A DNA stretch of 64,000 bases from Dirofilaria immitis (Eukaryota > Nematoda > Chromadorea > Rhabditida > Onchocercidae), in assembly GCA_024305405.1 (NCBI GenBank), contig JAKNDB010000098.1, positions 1,825,501-1,889,500 of the forward strand, in the 5' to 3' direction. The translations under genes and the position numbers were made by a program. The notes under the pieces are model-generated. The model did not search any database. It was not told where the DNA came from and saw only the letters and a list, made by a program, of their open reading frames with translations. Of the stretch, positions 34,376 through 47,185 are shown in pieces; the stretch's first letter is position 1, and the number at the start of each line of letters is the position of its first letter.

Positions 34376-36543
34376 GAATTCTTTAAAGCTATTATAATAC
34401 TAAACTTAAAATATGCAATTTTTTTCATTAATTATCATATCATATCAAGCATATATACGCGTATGTTCTTTTCATTCGAAATTTATTATTCGATTAGCAA
34501 AAATTATTCAATTAAACTTTTTCGATCATATTATAAATATTTGATAAGCCTAAAGGCTTATCAAATGTTTATTTATCTATGGTGTTATCATTCCTTTTCT
34601 TTTCCTTTGTTTTTGCATTTTTGATTATTTTGTTAAAATCAAATTTAAAAAACTATTTTAATTTGTTTAAATTTTAATTCGTTCATTTCGTTTTCTTTCT
34701 TTCTTTTTGATAATAAAATATGAGAAGTATTTAAAATTTTTTTTTTGTTAAATTTATAAATTTAACAAAAAATTTTTTATTTTTCTTTTTGTCAATCAAT
34801 CATTTCATTCTTTTTCTTTTTTTTTGTTTTCTTCAATTTATAAGATATTTTTAAAATTGTTTTAAAACACAAATAAATGATTAATAGGATGAGTAATATA
34901 ATAAAATATATTATTTATTTTTTAAAAAACTTCAAACAATACTTTCAAAATTGAAAAACAACAAAAACGAAGTATACATCTTTTCTCTTTTCTCTTTTAA
35001 AATATATTTTATTAAGAAATAGAACTATGATATTGTTAACAAAAAGCAAAGCGAGAGAGAGAGAGAGAAATAAAGAAAAAAATGAAAATTTTCCACTTTT
35101 ATAAGAGATAATTTAAAAATTTTATTTCAATCGTTGTAAAAGTATGAAAAAAGAAAGAAAAAGGTACTGTAATAATTTACAGTATGCATCAAAATTGTAA
35201 CGTATCGTATAATTTTAGGTTTTTTTTTTTTTTTCCTTAAAGAGATAATCAGTTTGTTAAAATCTTACGCAAATCAAAATTTTTAATTGAAATGAAAATA
35301 AAAATTAATACATATTTATGCATTTTGTGAATTTTAAATTGAGTTTATTATTAATTTTTTATAATATCAATTATTATATAATAAGCAATGATATGAAATT
35401 TGACAAATTTTTGTGATAATTTGAAATTTAAAAATTTATTTTTATCATACATATATGAAAATTTGAAAAACATCTACAGTATGTAATGGTAAAAGATAGA
35501 AAAGTTTAGCAAAAAAGAAAAGCATATTATAGGAATAACATTTTGATGGAAAAATAATTTTATCGTATTCTTTTAACTAAATATAATGAACAAAATGTTA
35601 TACTGTAATTCATATTAACTTTTATCATTAATACATTTATTAATTGAAAGTTAGAAATTTCAAAATTTTCATTTTACTTTAAGATTAACTTAATATACGG
35701 TAAAATCAAAAGTATCGTTTTTTATAATAATTGATTAATGTCAATAAATGATTAATGGTATAGTATTATGATTGATAAGATATGTTCATACGATGAAATG
35801 ATATTCAAATAATAATAATTATTATTATTTATTTTATAGTAATTATTATTGTTAGATTTAACATACTTTCAGATATATATCGAAATAATAATTCAATAAA
35901 ATATTTTCATTTCAATTTATTAATTTCAATCAATTTCTAATATCAATAAAATAAAACTTAAAAGCTAAATTAATTTCGTATTTTAGATTAAAATACCAAA
36001 GTAATGTGTAACGACTAATGATTGGATAATACAAATTATAAATATAATTATTAATCAATTAGATGGTATAAACGTACCATATGCTATTACGATTATTTCA
36101 TTTCAAATAATTCAATAAATGTTAATAGTTGATTAGCTGATGATAACATTTATCAAATCGCAACTATGAAAATACATTAATATATTGTTTAAAATATAAG
36201 TTATTCTTGAAATAGTTAAAATATGCAAAATAATATATTATTAAAACTAATTTCATTTATCAAATTATATCAATAAAATTAATTAATCATTTGATAATAG
36301 ATATACATTTATATATTTATTTGTTTATTTACTTATTTATTCATTTAACTATTTATTTACTTATTTATTTATTTATTTACTAAAAACAAAAATGTTAAAA
36401 TTTTCATTTTGGCATTATTATTATTATTTGAGTGAATTAATTTCTATTAGAATTAATTAATTAATTTCTTTTTTTTTTGTTCTTTTATCATTTCTTTCTT
36501 TCTTTTCGTCTCTTTTCATTTTTTCAATTTTTTTTTTTGTGAT
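34376..36543. other. AT-rich 5' flank of the RNF220-like gene, no recognised gene
   Basis: Contains a GA run at 35053-35070, ATACTGTAATAATTTACAGTAT palindrome-like words near 35166, and (TTTA)n at 36320-36380. No convincing exon. Confidence 0.45.
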
Positions 36544-36550
36544 ACTTACC
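36544..36550 (-). promoter_or_regulatory. possible splice donor of an upstream non-coding exon of the RNF220-like gene
   Basis: Minus strand reads AATCG/GTAAGTATCAC, a near-consensus 5' splice site 4.5 kb upstream of the exon 1 acceptor. Joined to 32001 the exon would carry an in-frame stop before ATG 31991, which fits a 5' UTR exon. No other evidence. Confidence 0.25.
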
Positions 36551-36786
36551 GATTTGCTCAAAAATTATTTTTCAAACAATTGTTTAATTGAAATGAAATA
36601 ATATCAAACAGCGATAATGATATTTCTTTTATTTCTTCCTCTTTCTCTTTCTTTTCCTTATTCTCTTTTCGTTTCCTATCATTTCTTTTTTCGTTTATTG
36701 TTTGTCTTAAAATTGAAATAATTTTTCTTTTCAAATTCAAACCAAACAAAATTTGATTTATTTGGTTGAGAAATTAAAAAAAGAAC

Positions 36787-36817
36787 GAAATGAAATGAAA
36801 TGAAATGAAATGAAATG
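36787..36817. repeat. AAATG pentamer run
   Basis: GAAATGAAATGAAATGAAATG-type run of about six units, the same pentamer as the large array at 24.8-25.7 kb. Confidence 0.9.
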
Positions 36818-38084
36818 ATTCCATTTACATTTCACATACATAATGAATGCATTAACATAAAAATGACTAATTATTTAATCCAAAAATTAAATAAAAAAAT
36901 ACAATAATTAATTATTTAATTAAAAATTTTAAATTCATTTCTATTTATTATTTAAAAGGAAAAAAAAGAAATTTCTTTCGATTAATTATTTTATTCGATC
37001 TTTCTTTCTTTTTTCCTTCTTTTTTCAATATTTATATTTGAAATAATTAAAATTTTTTTTTATTTGATATTTCACATATATTAAAATTAATTATTATTAT
37101 TATTATTATTTTCGTTATTCAATTATTAATTTAATGATATCATTTAAAATATAATATTTATTATTAATTTAATTGAATATTTCATTGAAAATTTATTATT
37201 AATTTAAATGTAATAAATTTATATTTGAATTGAAATAATTATATACTCAATTTCTTCTCCTTTTTCTTGTATTTATTAATAAAATTAAATTTTTCTTTTC
37301 TTAGAAACTTTTCAAATAAAAAAAAGAAAAAAAGTACTAAAATAATATAAAATTTGTATAATTAATTTTTTAGGAAATATAATTTTAATTTTATTTTATT
37401 CAATAAATTTTAGAATATTATATTAGTAAATGGTAAGGAATTAAAAAATATTGATCAAAATCATTATTAAAATCAATCGATTGATTGATTGATTATTATT
37501 ATCATTAGCATTAGCACTTAGCAAATGCAATATATAATAGGTAATTGTAGCCAATGTTTTTGTTACCTACGAATTTTGACGTTTTATTGACGGAATATTT
37601 ACGTATTTTTGACGTATTTATATGTTAATATTAATATACTGTATTCGTACGATAAAACATATATAATAAAATGCATATGGATAAAAAGATTTCCATAGCT
37701 TTTTTTTTTGCAATGAACTTTTACAGAATCTTAGGTCATAAAAGATGATCTATGTTTTGTCATAGGTCAAGAAAAAAAACAAAAAAAACCTATAGCAATA
37801 TAATAGCATACTGTAAATGTTTTGATAAATGTATGGATGAAAAAAGAAAAAGTAAGCTTATAAGTACGATATTAATTATTATGTAATTTAGTTTAAATAA
37901 TAATTATTATCTAAATACTTAAATACTTAAACATACATGTTACGTTTAGTCTAAATATATATTACCTAAGTAATTAAATATAAATTTAAATGAATTTTCA
38001 TACAAATACTCTATTTAGAAGATGAAAGAAAGTAAAAGAAAAAGATACAAATGGAATGGATAAAAATTTAAAAAGATAACAATA
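36818..38084. other. AT-rich sequence without a recognised feature
   Basis: No exon or array; a purine run with GGTCATA words lies near 37731-37790. Confidence 0.45.
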
Positions 38085-38170
38085 AGTAACGATAAGTGTT
38101 AAATATAACGATAAGTGTTAAATAATAATTAAAGATAACGATAAGTGTTAAATAATAATTGATAACTTAA
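38085..38170. repeat. AACGATAAGTGTTAAAT repeats
   Basis: GATAACGATAAGTGTTAAAT recurs three times plus a partial copy, joined by AATAATTAAA. Confidence 0.85.
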
Positions 38171-38504
38171 AAATAGAAAAAGGTAAAAATAAAAAAAAAT
38201 TAGCAGATGGCATATAAATTATCATTTCTATAACACTGAAAAAAAAGTGATATGTGATAAAATATTACGATGTAAATACTTCAACAAAATATGATAAGCT
38301 TAACAAAATATGATAAGAAAAATAAATAAATAAGCAATCAAATTTGTTATTTCTGCAAAAATTTCAATCAAAAAGAAAGTTCTGATAAAAGAAAAAAATT
38401 TATCAAAACATAAAGTTAAGTAAAAATGATGAAAAAGGCAGTTTATAGTATGGGGACTATATTGATAATGTTAATGATTATAAATGATTGACGATAGTGA
38501 TGTT

Positions 38505-38712
38505 AGCGATAATAATAATAATGATGATGATGATGATGATGATGATGACGATGATGGTGGTGACGGGTACATGGTGTAGGATGGAAAAAAAATGATATGA
38601 TATAATGTAATGAATACATACGTATATATATATATATATAGTGAAGAAATAGATTTACATGATGGTAGTTAATGGTGATAATGATGATGGTTGATGATGA
38701 TGATGATGGTAG

Positions 38713-38743
<31 letters not shown>

Positions 38744-38780
38744 TAGTTGATGATGATGATGATGATGATGATGGAGACGA
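38505..38780. repeat. GAT trinucleotide arrays
   Basis: (GAT)n at 38510-38555 and 38676-38775; the second is regularly punctuated by GGTAGTTGAT. A TA run lies at 38623-38640. Confidence 0.95.
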
Positions 38781-38887
38781 GTTACAGTACTAATGAGAAT
38801 AGTCGTAACTGAGTTTGTCGTTAGAACTGAAAGGGTTGAGATTCCGATAGGGGTGGAGGCAACAGAAAAGCAAAAGAAAATGTATCG

Positions 38888-39240
38888 TCAAGTGACTGAC
38901 TGACTGACTGACTGACTGACTGACTGACTCATTCACTCCCCAACTGACTGACTGACTGACTAACTGACTAACTGACTAACTAACTACACTTAACCGCTCA
39001 TTCATCATTCACTCACTTCACTCACTCACTCACTCACTCACTCACTCACTCACTCATTCACTAACTCACTCATTCATTCACTCACTCACTCATTCATACA
39101 CTTATTCACTGACTACATTTACCCACACTATTCATTTATTCATTCATTCACCAACTGACTGACTGACTGACTGCTGCTAACATTTAGCTACTTATTCACC
39201 TATTCATTCACTTATTCACTAACACACTGATTCTTTATGA
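38888..39240. repeat. compound CTGA and CACT tetranucleotide arrays
   Basis: (CTGA)n at 38893-38970, (CACT)n at 39007-39060, then mixed ATTCACTTATTCACT and another (CTGA)n at 39155-39172. One tetramer appears to have drifted into the next. Confidence 0.95.
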
Positions 39241-39414
39241 TTTTTTTATTGTCTATTATCGAATCGAAATACTTATCTTTTATCAATTTTAGTATTTAAG
39301 TAATTAATTAATAGATATAAGTTATTAATTTCTTATTTAATTAATTTTTATTTAAATTGTTCGTTGTGCTACGATTATTTATAATAAATTGTATGTTAAA
39401 AAAATAAAAGATTT

Positions 39415-39800
39415 TATTCTTTCTATCTTTGTATATTTATACGTTTTTTTTATTATTATCATACTTCATTTCTTTCTATCTTTATATATTTATACCTTTT
39501 TTATTATTATCATACTCCATTTCTTTCTTTCTTTGTATATTTATACTTTTTTTTTATTATTATCATACTCCATTTCTTTCTTTCTTTGTATATTTATACT
39601 TTTTTTTTATTATTATCATACTTCATTTCTTTCTTTCTTTGTATATTTATACTTTTGTTTTATTATTATCATACTTCATTTCTTTCTATCTTTATATATT
39701 TATACCTTTTTTATTATTATCATACTCCATTTCTTTCTTTCTTTGTATATTTATACTTTTTTTTTATTATTATCATACTTCATTTCTTTCTTTCTTTGTA
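39415..39800. repeat. 51-53 bp tandem repeat, seven copies
   Basis: The word CATACT(T/C)CATTTCTTTCT sits at 39460, 39511, 39564, 39617, 39670, 39721 and 39774, each followed by TTGTATATTTATAC, a T-run and ATTATTAT. T-run length explains the 51/53 variation. Two to three plus frames stay open (Phe/Tyr/Ile-rich false proteins up to 162 residues). Confidence 0.95.
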
Positions 39801-39914
39801 TAAATGATTATTATTACTATTATTATTTTTTTATTACTGCTGCTTGGAAGATTCTCTCTCTTCAATCCTCTATCTAATAAAAAAAATTATGAGAAAAATT
39901 GATTACTCTCATCA

Positions 39915-40165
39915 TTTCTCCCTCCTTCTCTCTCTCTCTCTTTCTTTCTCACTTACTCTCATTTTACTTTTGGCATTTTTCTTCTAAGAGAAAGGAAGAG
40001 AAGGAGAAGAAGGAAGTATATTTGTCAATTGTTGAAGTAGGAAAGGGTTTATCACTTATCTATTACAAAAGAACATTCTTTTCTCTTCCTCTCTCTCTCT
40101 TTCTCTTTCTCTTTTCTCTCTCTAAATAACTAATTTAGAATGCGAGAGAGAGAGAGGAGAGAAAG
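39915..40165. repeat. CT and GA tracts
   Basis: CT-rich at 39918-39950 and 40080-40125, GA-rich at 40143-40170, separated by low-complexity but non-repetitive sequence. Confidence 0.8.
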
Positions 40166-40280
40166 AAATGGGAAGAGAAGAAGAAATGGGAGGGTTATGC
40201 TATTACAAAAGGTGTGAGTATATTCACCCAATAGGCTGCATCAAAATTTTTAGTTATGGGCGGAGCTATTGTGGTACACT

Positions 40281-40335
40281 GTTGATGATGATGATGATGA
40301 TGATGATGATAACGATGACGACGATAACGATGATT
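40281..40335. repeat. GATGAT microsatellite
   Basis: (GAT)n followed by AACGATGACGACGATAACG. The 78-codon frame across it has no family or splice support. Confidence 0.9.
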
Positions 40336-41538
40336 TTAGCATGTGATATGGATGATAGCGTGGATTATGGTAGTGATAAGATTGTTAGGTTCTATAAATT
40401 ATAGTAATAGTAATATTAATGATATATAGTATAGTAGTAATAAAAGATAAATGTAATAAAATGATGATTATGATATTACTAATAGCGATTTTCGTTGTGA
40501 TAAAATTATTAAATTTTTATAAAAAAACATATATTGATAATAGTGTTAATAATAATAAGAAACTGTATAGATAATAACAATGATGATGTTGATTATGACG
40601 ATGCTAATAAGGCGATTACAATAATAATAATAATGATGATAATTCTAGTTAATTTTTATATTGAAATCTTCTTATATAATTGATTGTATTATGTTTGAAT
40701 AAATTTTTGATTTAATTAATGATTAATTAATTAACGATTAATGATTAATTTCTCCTTCCATAATTATCAACAATAAATTTATATAAAGTAATATATGAAT
40801 TTTAATATAAGTTTATAATTATTTCAATTAATATATTTATTTTAATTATAATAAAAATACAACTATCAAATTAAATTATTTTATTATAATAATTTATATA
40901 TATATATATTTTGTTTTCACATAATAATTAATTTGTATAATATATTAAATGAGAAAAATAATAGAAATTAGAAGAGTTTGGAAAAAAAACGAATTAATTT
41001 TGGATGATGATAATGATAATGATAGTAATTGAAGCAATTCGGTAACAATGATTATCGCTTCTTAATTAATTATTCAAATTTTTAATGGTTAATTTAATAT
41101 CAATCAATAATAACAATAATTATTGATTGATAAATTATACATTTGTATAATTTGTCTAATCATCGTTATCATTCAGTTTTTAATGCATAAATTAGTTGAG
41201 AAAACTCCAATCAATTGTTATTTATAATTTTAATTATCATTGCTAATATTTCTTTTTATTGATAATGATATACGAGTTAAATGATAAAAGTAATCATTTA
41301 AAAGTGTTTAATTAATTTCCTATTCAATTCATTTAACTAAACTTTTCTTCTTTTTTTCATTGCAATATTTAAAAAGAGTTATCGATTACTGATAATAATT
41401 CATCATTGTTGAGTGAGAATAATCATTGTTGCGCTTTTTTTCTTTATGTAAGAAAACTTTCTTTATAATAATAACAAATGCAAAACAATATTGTCGAGAA
41501 TTTTTCTCCTTTTCCATAAGAAAAATTTTTGTTATAAT
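40336..41538. other. AT-rich sequence without a recognised gene
   Basis: Scattered AATAATAAT and GATGATAAT runs; nothing exon-like. Confidence 0.45.
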
Positions 41539-41683
41539 GTATGGAATAGTAGCAAACTTATCATTGATAAATTGTATGGAATAATAGCAAACTTATCATT
41601 GATAAATTGTATGGAATAGTAGCAAACTTATCACTGATAAATTGTATGGAATAATAGCAAACTTATCATTGATAAATTTATTT
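41539..41683. repeat. 35-bp tandem repeat, four copies
   Basis: GTATGGAATA(G/A)TAGCAAACTT then ATCATTGATAAATT; copies start at 41539, 41574, 41609 and 41644, with G/A alternating between odd and even copies. Confidence 0.95.
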
Positions 41684-41964
41684 TTTTATTTCCAACAATT
41701 GTGCATTTTGTATGAAATAACAATTGATTTATTGATAATCTTATTTTTTTTCTTTTCAGCGAAAGATTTTATTGCAAAGTTGTGTATATTGATAAATTAT
41801 TATCAATATATGCATATATCAATTGCTATTTGATAATAATGATAATATGTAAATGTTTCGTTTTTAATTGACAAATATTTTTATAAATTTCAATTGAATT
41901 AATTTTTGTATATCTTTCTTTCTTGTATTTTTTATTCATCCAAAAATATTTTTAAATTAGCAAG

Positions 41965-42485
41965 CAAATACAGAGAGAGAGAGAGAAAGAAAGAAAAGAA
42001 AGAGAGAGAGAGACCTTTTAATTTAAATTTATAAAGAGTGATAAAAAAAGGATGAACCAATAATTTGTTATCAATGAAATGCTGAGTACTATTTATTAGG
42101 ATGAAATTTCCTTTTTCTCCCTCTCTCTTTTTCCCTCAGCAATAAAGGATATATTTGATTTTGTAAATTATAATTAAAGCATTTTTCAAAATTTTTCCTT
42201 TTTTCTCATTTCTCTCCCTTCTCTCTCTCTTTCTCCCTTAGCAATAAAGAATATATGATTTTGTAAATTAAAATTAAGCATTTTTCATGTTTTTCCCTTT
42301 TTTTCTGATTTTCTCTCTCTCTTCCTTTCTCTCTCTCTCTCTTTCTCTCTTTCTCCCTCAGCAATAAAGGATATATTTGAGTTTGTAAATTATAATTAAA
42401 ACATTTTTCAAGTTTTTACTTTTTTTTCTCATTTTCTTTCTCTCTCTCTCGCTCTATTTCTCTCTCCCTCTCTTTTTGTTTGCTT
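41965..42485. repeat. GA tract and CT-rich repeats of about 101-121 bp
   Basis: GA run at 41972-42013. Then CAGCAATAAA(G)GATATATTTGA, TTTTGTAAATTATAATTAAA and GCATTTTTCAA, each followed by a CT-rich tail, recur from about 42138, 42239 and 42360. Confidence 0.85.
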
Positions 42486-42717
42486 TTTCCATCTTATGTT
42501 AAAACTTTTTGTTATAGATTATAAGAAATTTTAAAACATTTAATGATTAAAGATTAAAAGAAAATCAAAGAAAAGAAAATTAAAATAGATTATTACTATT
42601 CGTTTGAATTAAATGAATATGTATGAAACAAATCGATTGATTATTTTTTCCTTATCATATCATAATATCATGTTGACGATAGATAGACAAAACATATATT
42701 TTATCATATCTATAAAA

Positions 42718-42855
42718 TAGATATATATGTATTGTATAAGTATATATGTGTATTGTATAGATATATATATATATATATATATTTTTTTTATGTATAGATG
42801 GCATATATGTGTTGTATAGATATATATATATATAGATATATATGTATAGATATAG

Positions 42856-42887
<32 letters not shown>

Positions 42888-43013
42888 GTATTGTATAGAT
42901 ATATATATATATGTATTGTATAGGTATATATATGTATTGTATAGGTATATATATGTATTGTATAGATATATATATCTATATGTATTGTATAAATATATGT
43001 ATGTATTGTATAG

Positions 43014-43063
<50 letters not shown>

Positions 43064-43085
43064 TGTATAGATATATGTATATATG
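42718..43085. repeat. TA-rich microsatellite with ATGTATTGTATAG units
   Basis: ATATATATGTATTGTATAGG-type units alternate with (TA)n, including a pure run of about 20 TA at 43018-43060. Confidence 0.95.
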
Positions 43086-43269
43086 TAAATAAAAATTCAA
43101 TTCATTGAAATTTATACCAAAACAAATTGATCAATTACAATGATGGGGCAATAGAAAACATGGTTCCATTTTATCAATTCTATTGTAATTGTTATATTGT
43201 GCAATTTGAATGAATGTTATATATTATTTGTGATTTCTATTCTTTTCTTTTCTCCTTTTCTATTCCTAT

Positions 43270-43466
43270 ACTTATTCTATTAAATGTATATATGTATGTA
43301 TGTATATTTGTATTTGTGATATTGTGCAATTTCAATGAATGATAAATATTATTTATAATTTCTATACTTTTCTTCTTTCCTATCCCTATACTTATTCTAT
43401 CAATATATGTGTGTGTACGTATATATATATGAGTATGTATGTGTGTGTGTATATGTATGTGTGTGT

Positions 43467-43505
<39 letters not shown>
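43270..43505. repeat. TATG and TG microsatellites
   Basis: (TATG)n at 43285-43305 and (TG)n at 43405-43505; GATATTGTGCAATTTGAATGAATG-like flanks are repeated at 43194 and 43318. Confidence 0.9.
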
Positions 43506-43512
<7 letters not shown>

Positions 43513-43719
43513 GTATTAAACTCTTTTAAAAGAATTTTTCCGTATAAGATGGAAATTTTTGTGAATATGATCAATGAAAAAAAAAAAAGGTGCGAAGAAA
43601 GGAATGCTGAGAAAAAGGGGATGATAAAATAAAATGAATAGGACGAGAAAGGTAAACTCTTGAAGAAAAACTCTTGAAAAATTCTTGACGAAAAATAATT
43701 TTTATTAAAATTATAAGCA

Positions 43720-44060
43720 AATGAAGTGAATTCTTAGCATATATTATATTTGAAATTAATTAATTTATTTTTTTAATATATTAAGTATAAAATTGTTATC
43801 AATTAATATATGATTGGTCTTAAATTGATAATTTGAATGATACGGAATTGAATTGATTTTTCTAAGACAATTAATTAATTTGTTCATTCATATATTAAAC
43901 AAAAAAACTGTAATCAATTGATATAAAAATTGAAATAAATAATAATTTAAATTATAGGAAATTGAATTCCTAGCATATATTATATTTGAAATTAATTAAT
44001 TCATCTTCTTATATATTTAAATATAAAATTGGTTTAAATGATAATTACATTAATATGTTA
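43720..44060. repeat. diverged duplication with 237-bp spacing
   Basis: TGAATTC(T/C)TAGCATATAT then TATATTTGAAATTAATTAAT occurs at about 43728 and 43965, followed by similar TATAAAATTG words. Confidence 0.75.
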
Positions 44061-44204
44061 AATAGAAAACTTAATAAACTAATATATAAATTAAATCAAA
44101 TAATAATTAAATTAAATTATGTTTAAGAAATTTTTTTTGATTTCAAATTAAAATAAATTAATTAATTTGTTTGCGAGAAAGTTGTAATAAATTAGTAATA
44201 TCAT

Positions 44205-44282
44205 ATCAGTATGATCATATCAAATATAGTCATATCAAGTATGATCATATCAAATATAATTATATCAAGTATGATTATACTA
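44205..44282. repeat. ATGATCATATCAA short repeats
   Basis: AGTATGATCATATCAAATAT and variants recur about five times. Confidence 0.85.
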
Positions 44283-45040
44283 TATTTTCAATAATATTAT
44301 ATTCCATTAATTTTTTTCTATTAAAATTTTTTCTTTGAATAATAGTATATTCAAAAATATGTGTTAATAAAAATTGTTACTTCAATACTTTTTTTTTGTT
44401 TACAAATTTAAACTTAAATTTTAATGCTTAATGAATTTTTTTAAATAATTCAATCTTAAAGAATAAATATATCAGCAAAATTTTCATTACTGTTATCTTA
44501 TCTTTATTATTTTTTTAAAATCAAAAATAAGCCAAATCATTTTGTAATGATTAATTTATGATTTTGAGTAATGATTAATTTAAAAAGAAAAAAAGACTTT
44601 AAAACTTTGTATTAACTAAACGGCGAAAATTTTAATATTATTGTAAACGTTTAATTACAATTAGATATTCAATTCCTAATAATATAAATGATTTAAAAAG
44701 TTATTATTAAGAATATTAAATTTTATAATATTTTCTATTTCAAATTAAAATTACAATTCAAAAAGAAAATTAACAAAATTACAAATAATTTATTATTTAA
44801 TAATTTGTGCTTAATAATAACTTTTATTTGAAATATTTTTCGTTTTTCGTTTTTTTTTTTTTTTTTGTTTCACATATATTATTTATATTTGAAATTTAAA
44901 TTACAATTTGGTTAATTCTAAATTGAAATAATATTATATTTAAAGAAATTGAAAAAAAAGTTTTATTTCATTTTATCTTTTCTTTTTATTTCGTGCAACT
45001 TTTTTTTTTTGAAACTTTTTTAGACATTTAAATCTTTTTC
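44283..45040. other. AT-rich sequence without a recognised feature
   Basis: No array, exon or RNA gene recognised. Confidence 0.45.
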
Positions 45041-45130
45041 TTTCATTTTTGATTTTTCATTTTTGATTTTTGATTTTTCATTTTTCGATTTTTCATTTTT
45101 TGATTTTTCATTTTTGATTTTTCATTTTTT
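45041..45130. repeat. TTTTTGATTTTTCAT repeats
   Basis: About six units of CATTTTTGATTTTT with small length changes. Confidence 0.9.
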
Positions 45131-45479
45131 CTTACTGTAAAATAGTATTTTTATTTTTTTGAGAAATTTCAATGATAAACATTTCAACTTAGTGATGTGA
45201 TAAAGCATAGTTTAAATATTAGATTTTTTTAATGATGAAATTTGATTGGTTAATTTTTAATACTTTTAATGTATGAAAAAGGAGCAGAAAGAGAAAGAGA
45301 AGGAGGGAGAGGAAAAAGAGAGAGAGAGGTAAAGAAATAGTGCAAAAGAAAATGAAATTTAATTGTAAAAGATTTAATTTGCTTTTTCATTTACAAAAAA
45401 AAAAGAACAAATAAGCAAAGAAAATAAGTAAACGATAAAATATATTAAATTTTAAAATGAAAATTATCATCTCTTTCAA

Positions 45480-45782
45480 ATTCCTCATTGTTATCATCAT
45501 TATCATCGCCATTATTATTATCATTATTGTTATCATTATTGTTAAATTATTATTGTTATTTGTCATTATCAATAAATTCATCATTTTCCCCTTCTTCATC
45601 ATTATCATCTATCATCATCATCATTTTAAATGAAAGCTATTATAACTTTTATGAGAAAAAAAAATTAAATGAAAATAGAATAAATAAAGAATAGAACAAA
45701 AATACAAATGAATGAAACGAATTTTAATTGTAAATTATTCTTTAAACATATATATATTTATATACATACATACATACATACA

Positions 45783-45814
<32 letters not shown>

Positions 45815-46019
45815 CATACATACATACATACATACATACATAACATACATACATATATACATGTACATACATACATATATATGCCTACATACATACATAC
45901 ATATATATATTACTAAACATATATATTACATACACACATACATATATATGCCTACATACATACATACATACATGTATATGTGTATATTACAGACACACAC
46001 ACATACATACATATGTATG

Positions 46020-46066
<47 letters not shown>

Positions 46067-46085
46067 TACATACATATATACCATA
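45480..46085. repeat. ATT/ATC, CATA and CA microsatellites
   Basis: ATTATTATCATTATTGTTAT-type at 45485-45625; (CATA)n with ATATAT interruptions at 45755-46005; (CA)n at 46028-46062. Confidence 0.95.
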
Positions 46086-46479
46086 ATAACATAACAATCA
46101 TTTCGATCAATTAAATAAATCTTTTTCCCACTTTTTTTCCTCTTCTTCTTTCTTTATTCTTTAAATAATATATAATTTTGTTTTTTTTTTCTGATATATT
46201 ATTATTTTTAAATGTTTGGTTTAGAATTTCAATGAATTATATTTCTCTTTTACAATATTCTTTTTCGTCTATTTTTTTAATTCTTTTTTTATATTTTCTT
46301 TTTTTGACTTTTTCTTTTTCCATTTTTGCTTCTGAAAATTTCGTTATTTTTCACTAAATTGCAAATTATACGTTTTTTTTTTTGATAGTTAACATTTAAA
46401 ATTATACTATTTATAGTTGATGGTTAGAAATTTAATCAACAACTTTTTTTTTTTTTGTAGAATTTATTTTGCTCAATAA

Positions 46480-46605
46480 TTGATTGATTGATTGCATTGA
46501 TTGCATTGATTGATGAGAAGATTATTTATATATGATGTGATGTGATATGACATGATATGATATGATATGATATGATATGATATGATATGATATGATATGA
46601 TATTA
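46480..46605. repeat. GATT and ATGAT pentamer runs
   Basis: TGATTGATTGATTGCATTGA at 46482-46513, then (GATAT)n at 46545-46601. Confidence 0.9.
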
Positions 46606-46694
46606 GATATATGAGATTATAATTTATGAAAAGATTTTTAATTAAAATAATTAAGAGAATATTAAGGAATAATTAATATTTCTGTTATGAGAAG

Positions 46695-46829
46695 ATATTA
46701 TTATTATTATTATTAACCAGTGCTATTATTATTATTAGTACTATTATTGTATTTATCACTATAGTTATTATTATTATTATTATTGTCATTAGCCACTATT
46801 ATTACTATTATTGCTATTACTATTATCAC

Positions 46830-46877
<48 letters not shown>

Positions 46878-46934
46878 CACCATCATCCTATTAATCACTA
46901 TTATTATTTTTATTATTCATTATTATTATTATGA

Positions 46935-46965
<31 letters not shown>

Positions 46966-47185
46966 TATCACTATCATTGTTATCGTAGTTATCTAGGAAT
47001 AATTTATAGAATAATATTTCTACAAGTAAATAGACATATATATATACGTAAAATGATGTTATTATTATTATTACTATCATTATTGTTACCATTATCACTA
47101 TCATTGTTATCGTAGTTATCTAGGAATAATTTATAGAATAATATTTCTATAAGTAAATAGACATATATATATATATATGTATAAT
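46695..47185. repeat. ATT microsatellite and a 127-bp duplication
   Basis: (ATT)n at 46696-46880. CTATCATTGTTATCGTAGTT then ATCTAGGAATAATTTATAGA and ATAATATTTCTA occur at 46971 and 47098 in near-identical copies. Confidence 0.9.

Noticed and set aside
36558..36749. 63-codon minus frame rich in Lys and Glu
   Set aside because: A TTTCTTTC-type tract read as Lys/Glu; the nearby donor is more consistent with a non-coding exon.
39389..39877. 162-codon frame and two overlapping frames rich in Phe, Tyr and Ile that look like membrane segments
   Set aside because: Produced by the 51-53 bp repeat; frames overlap and shift with T-run length.
40168..40404. 78-codon plus frame beginning MGREEEMGG
   Set aside because: Starts in a GA tract and runs through the GAT microsatellite; no domain or splice sites.
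42660..43100. 146-codon Tyr/Ile frame
   Set aside because: TA-rich microsatellite translation.
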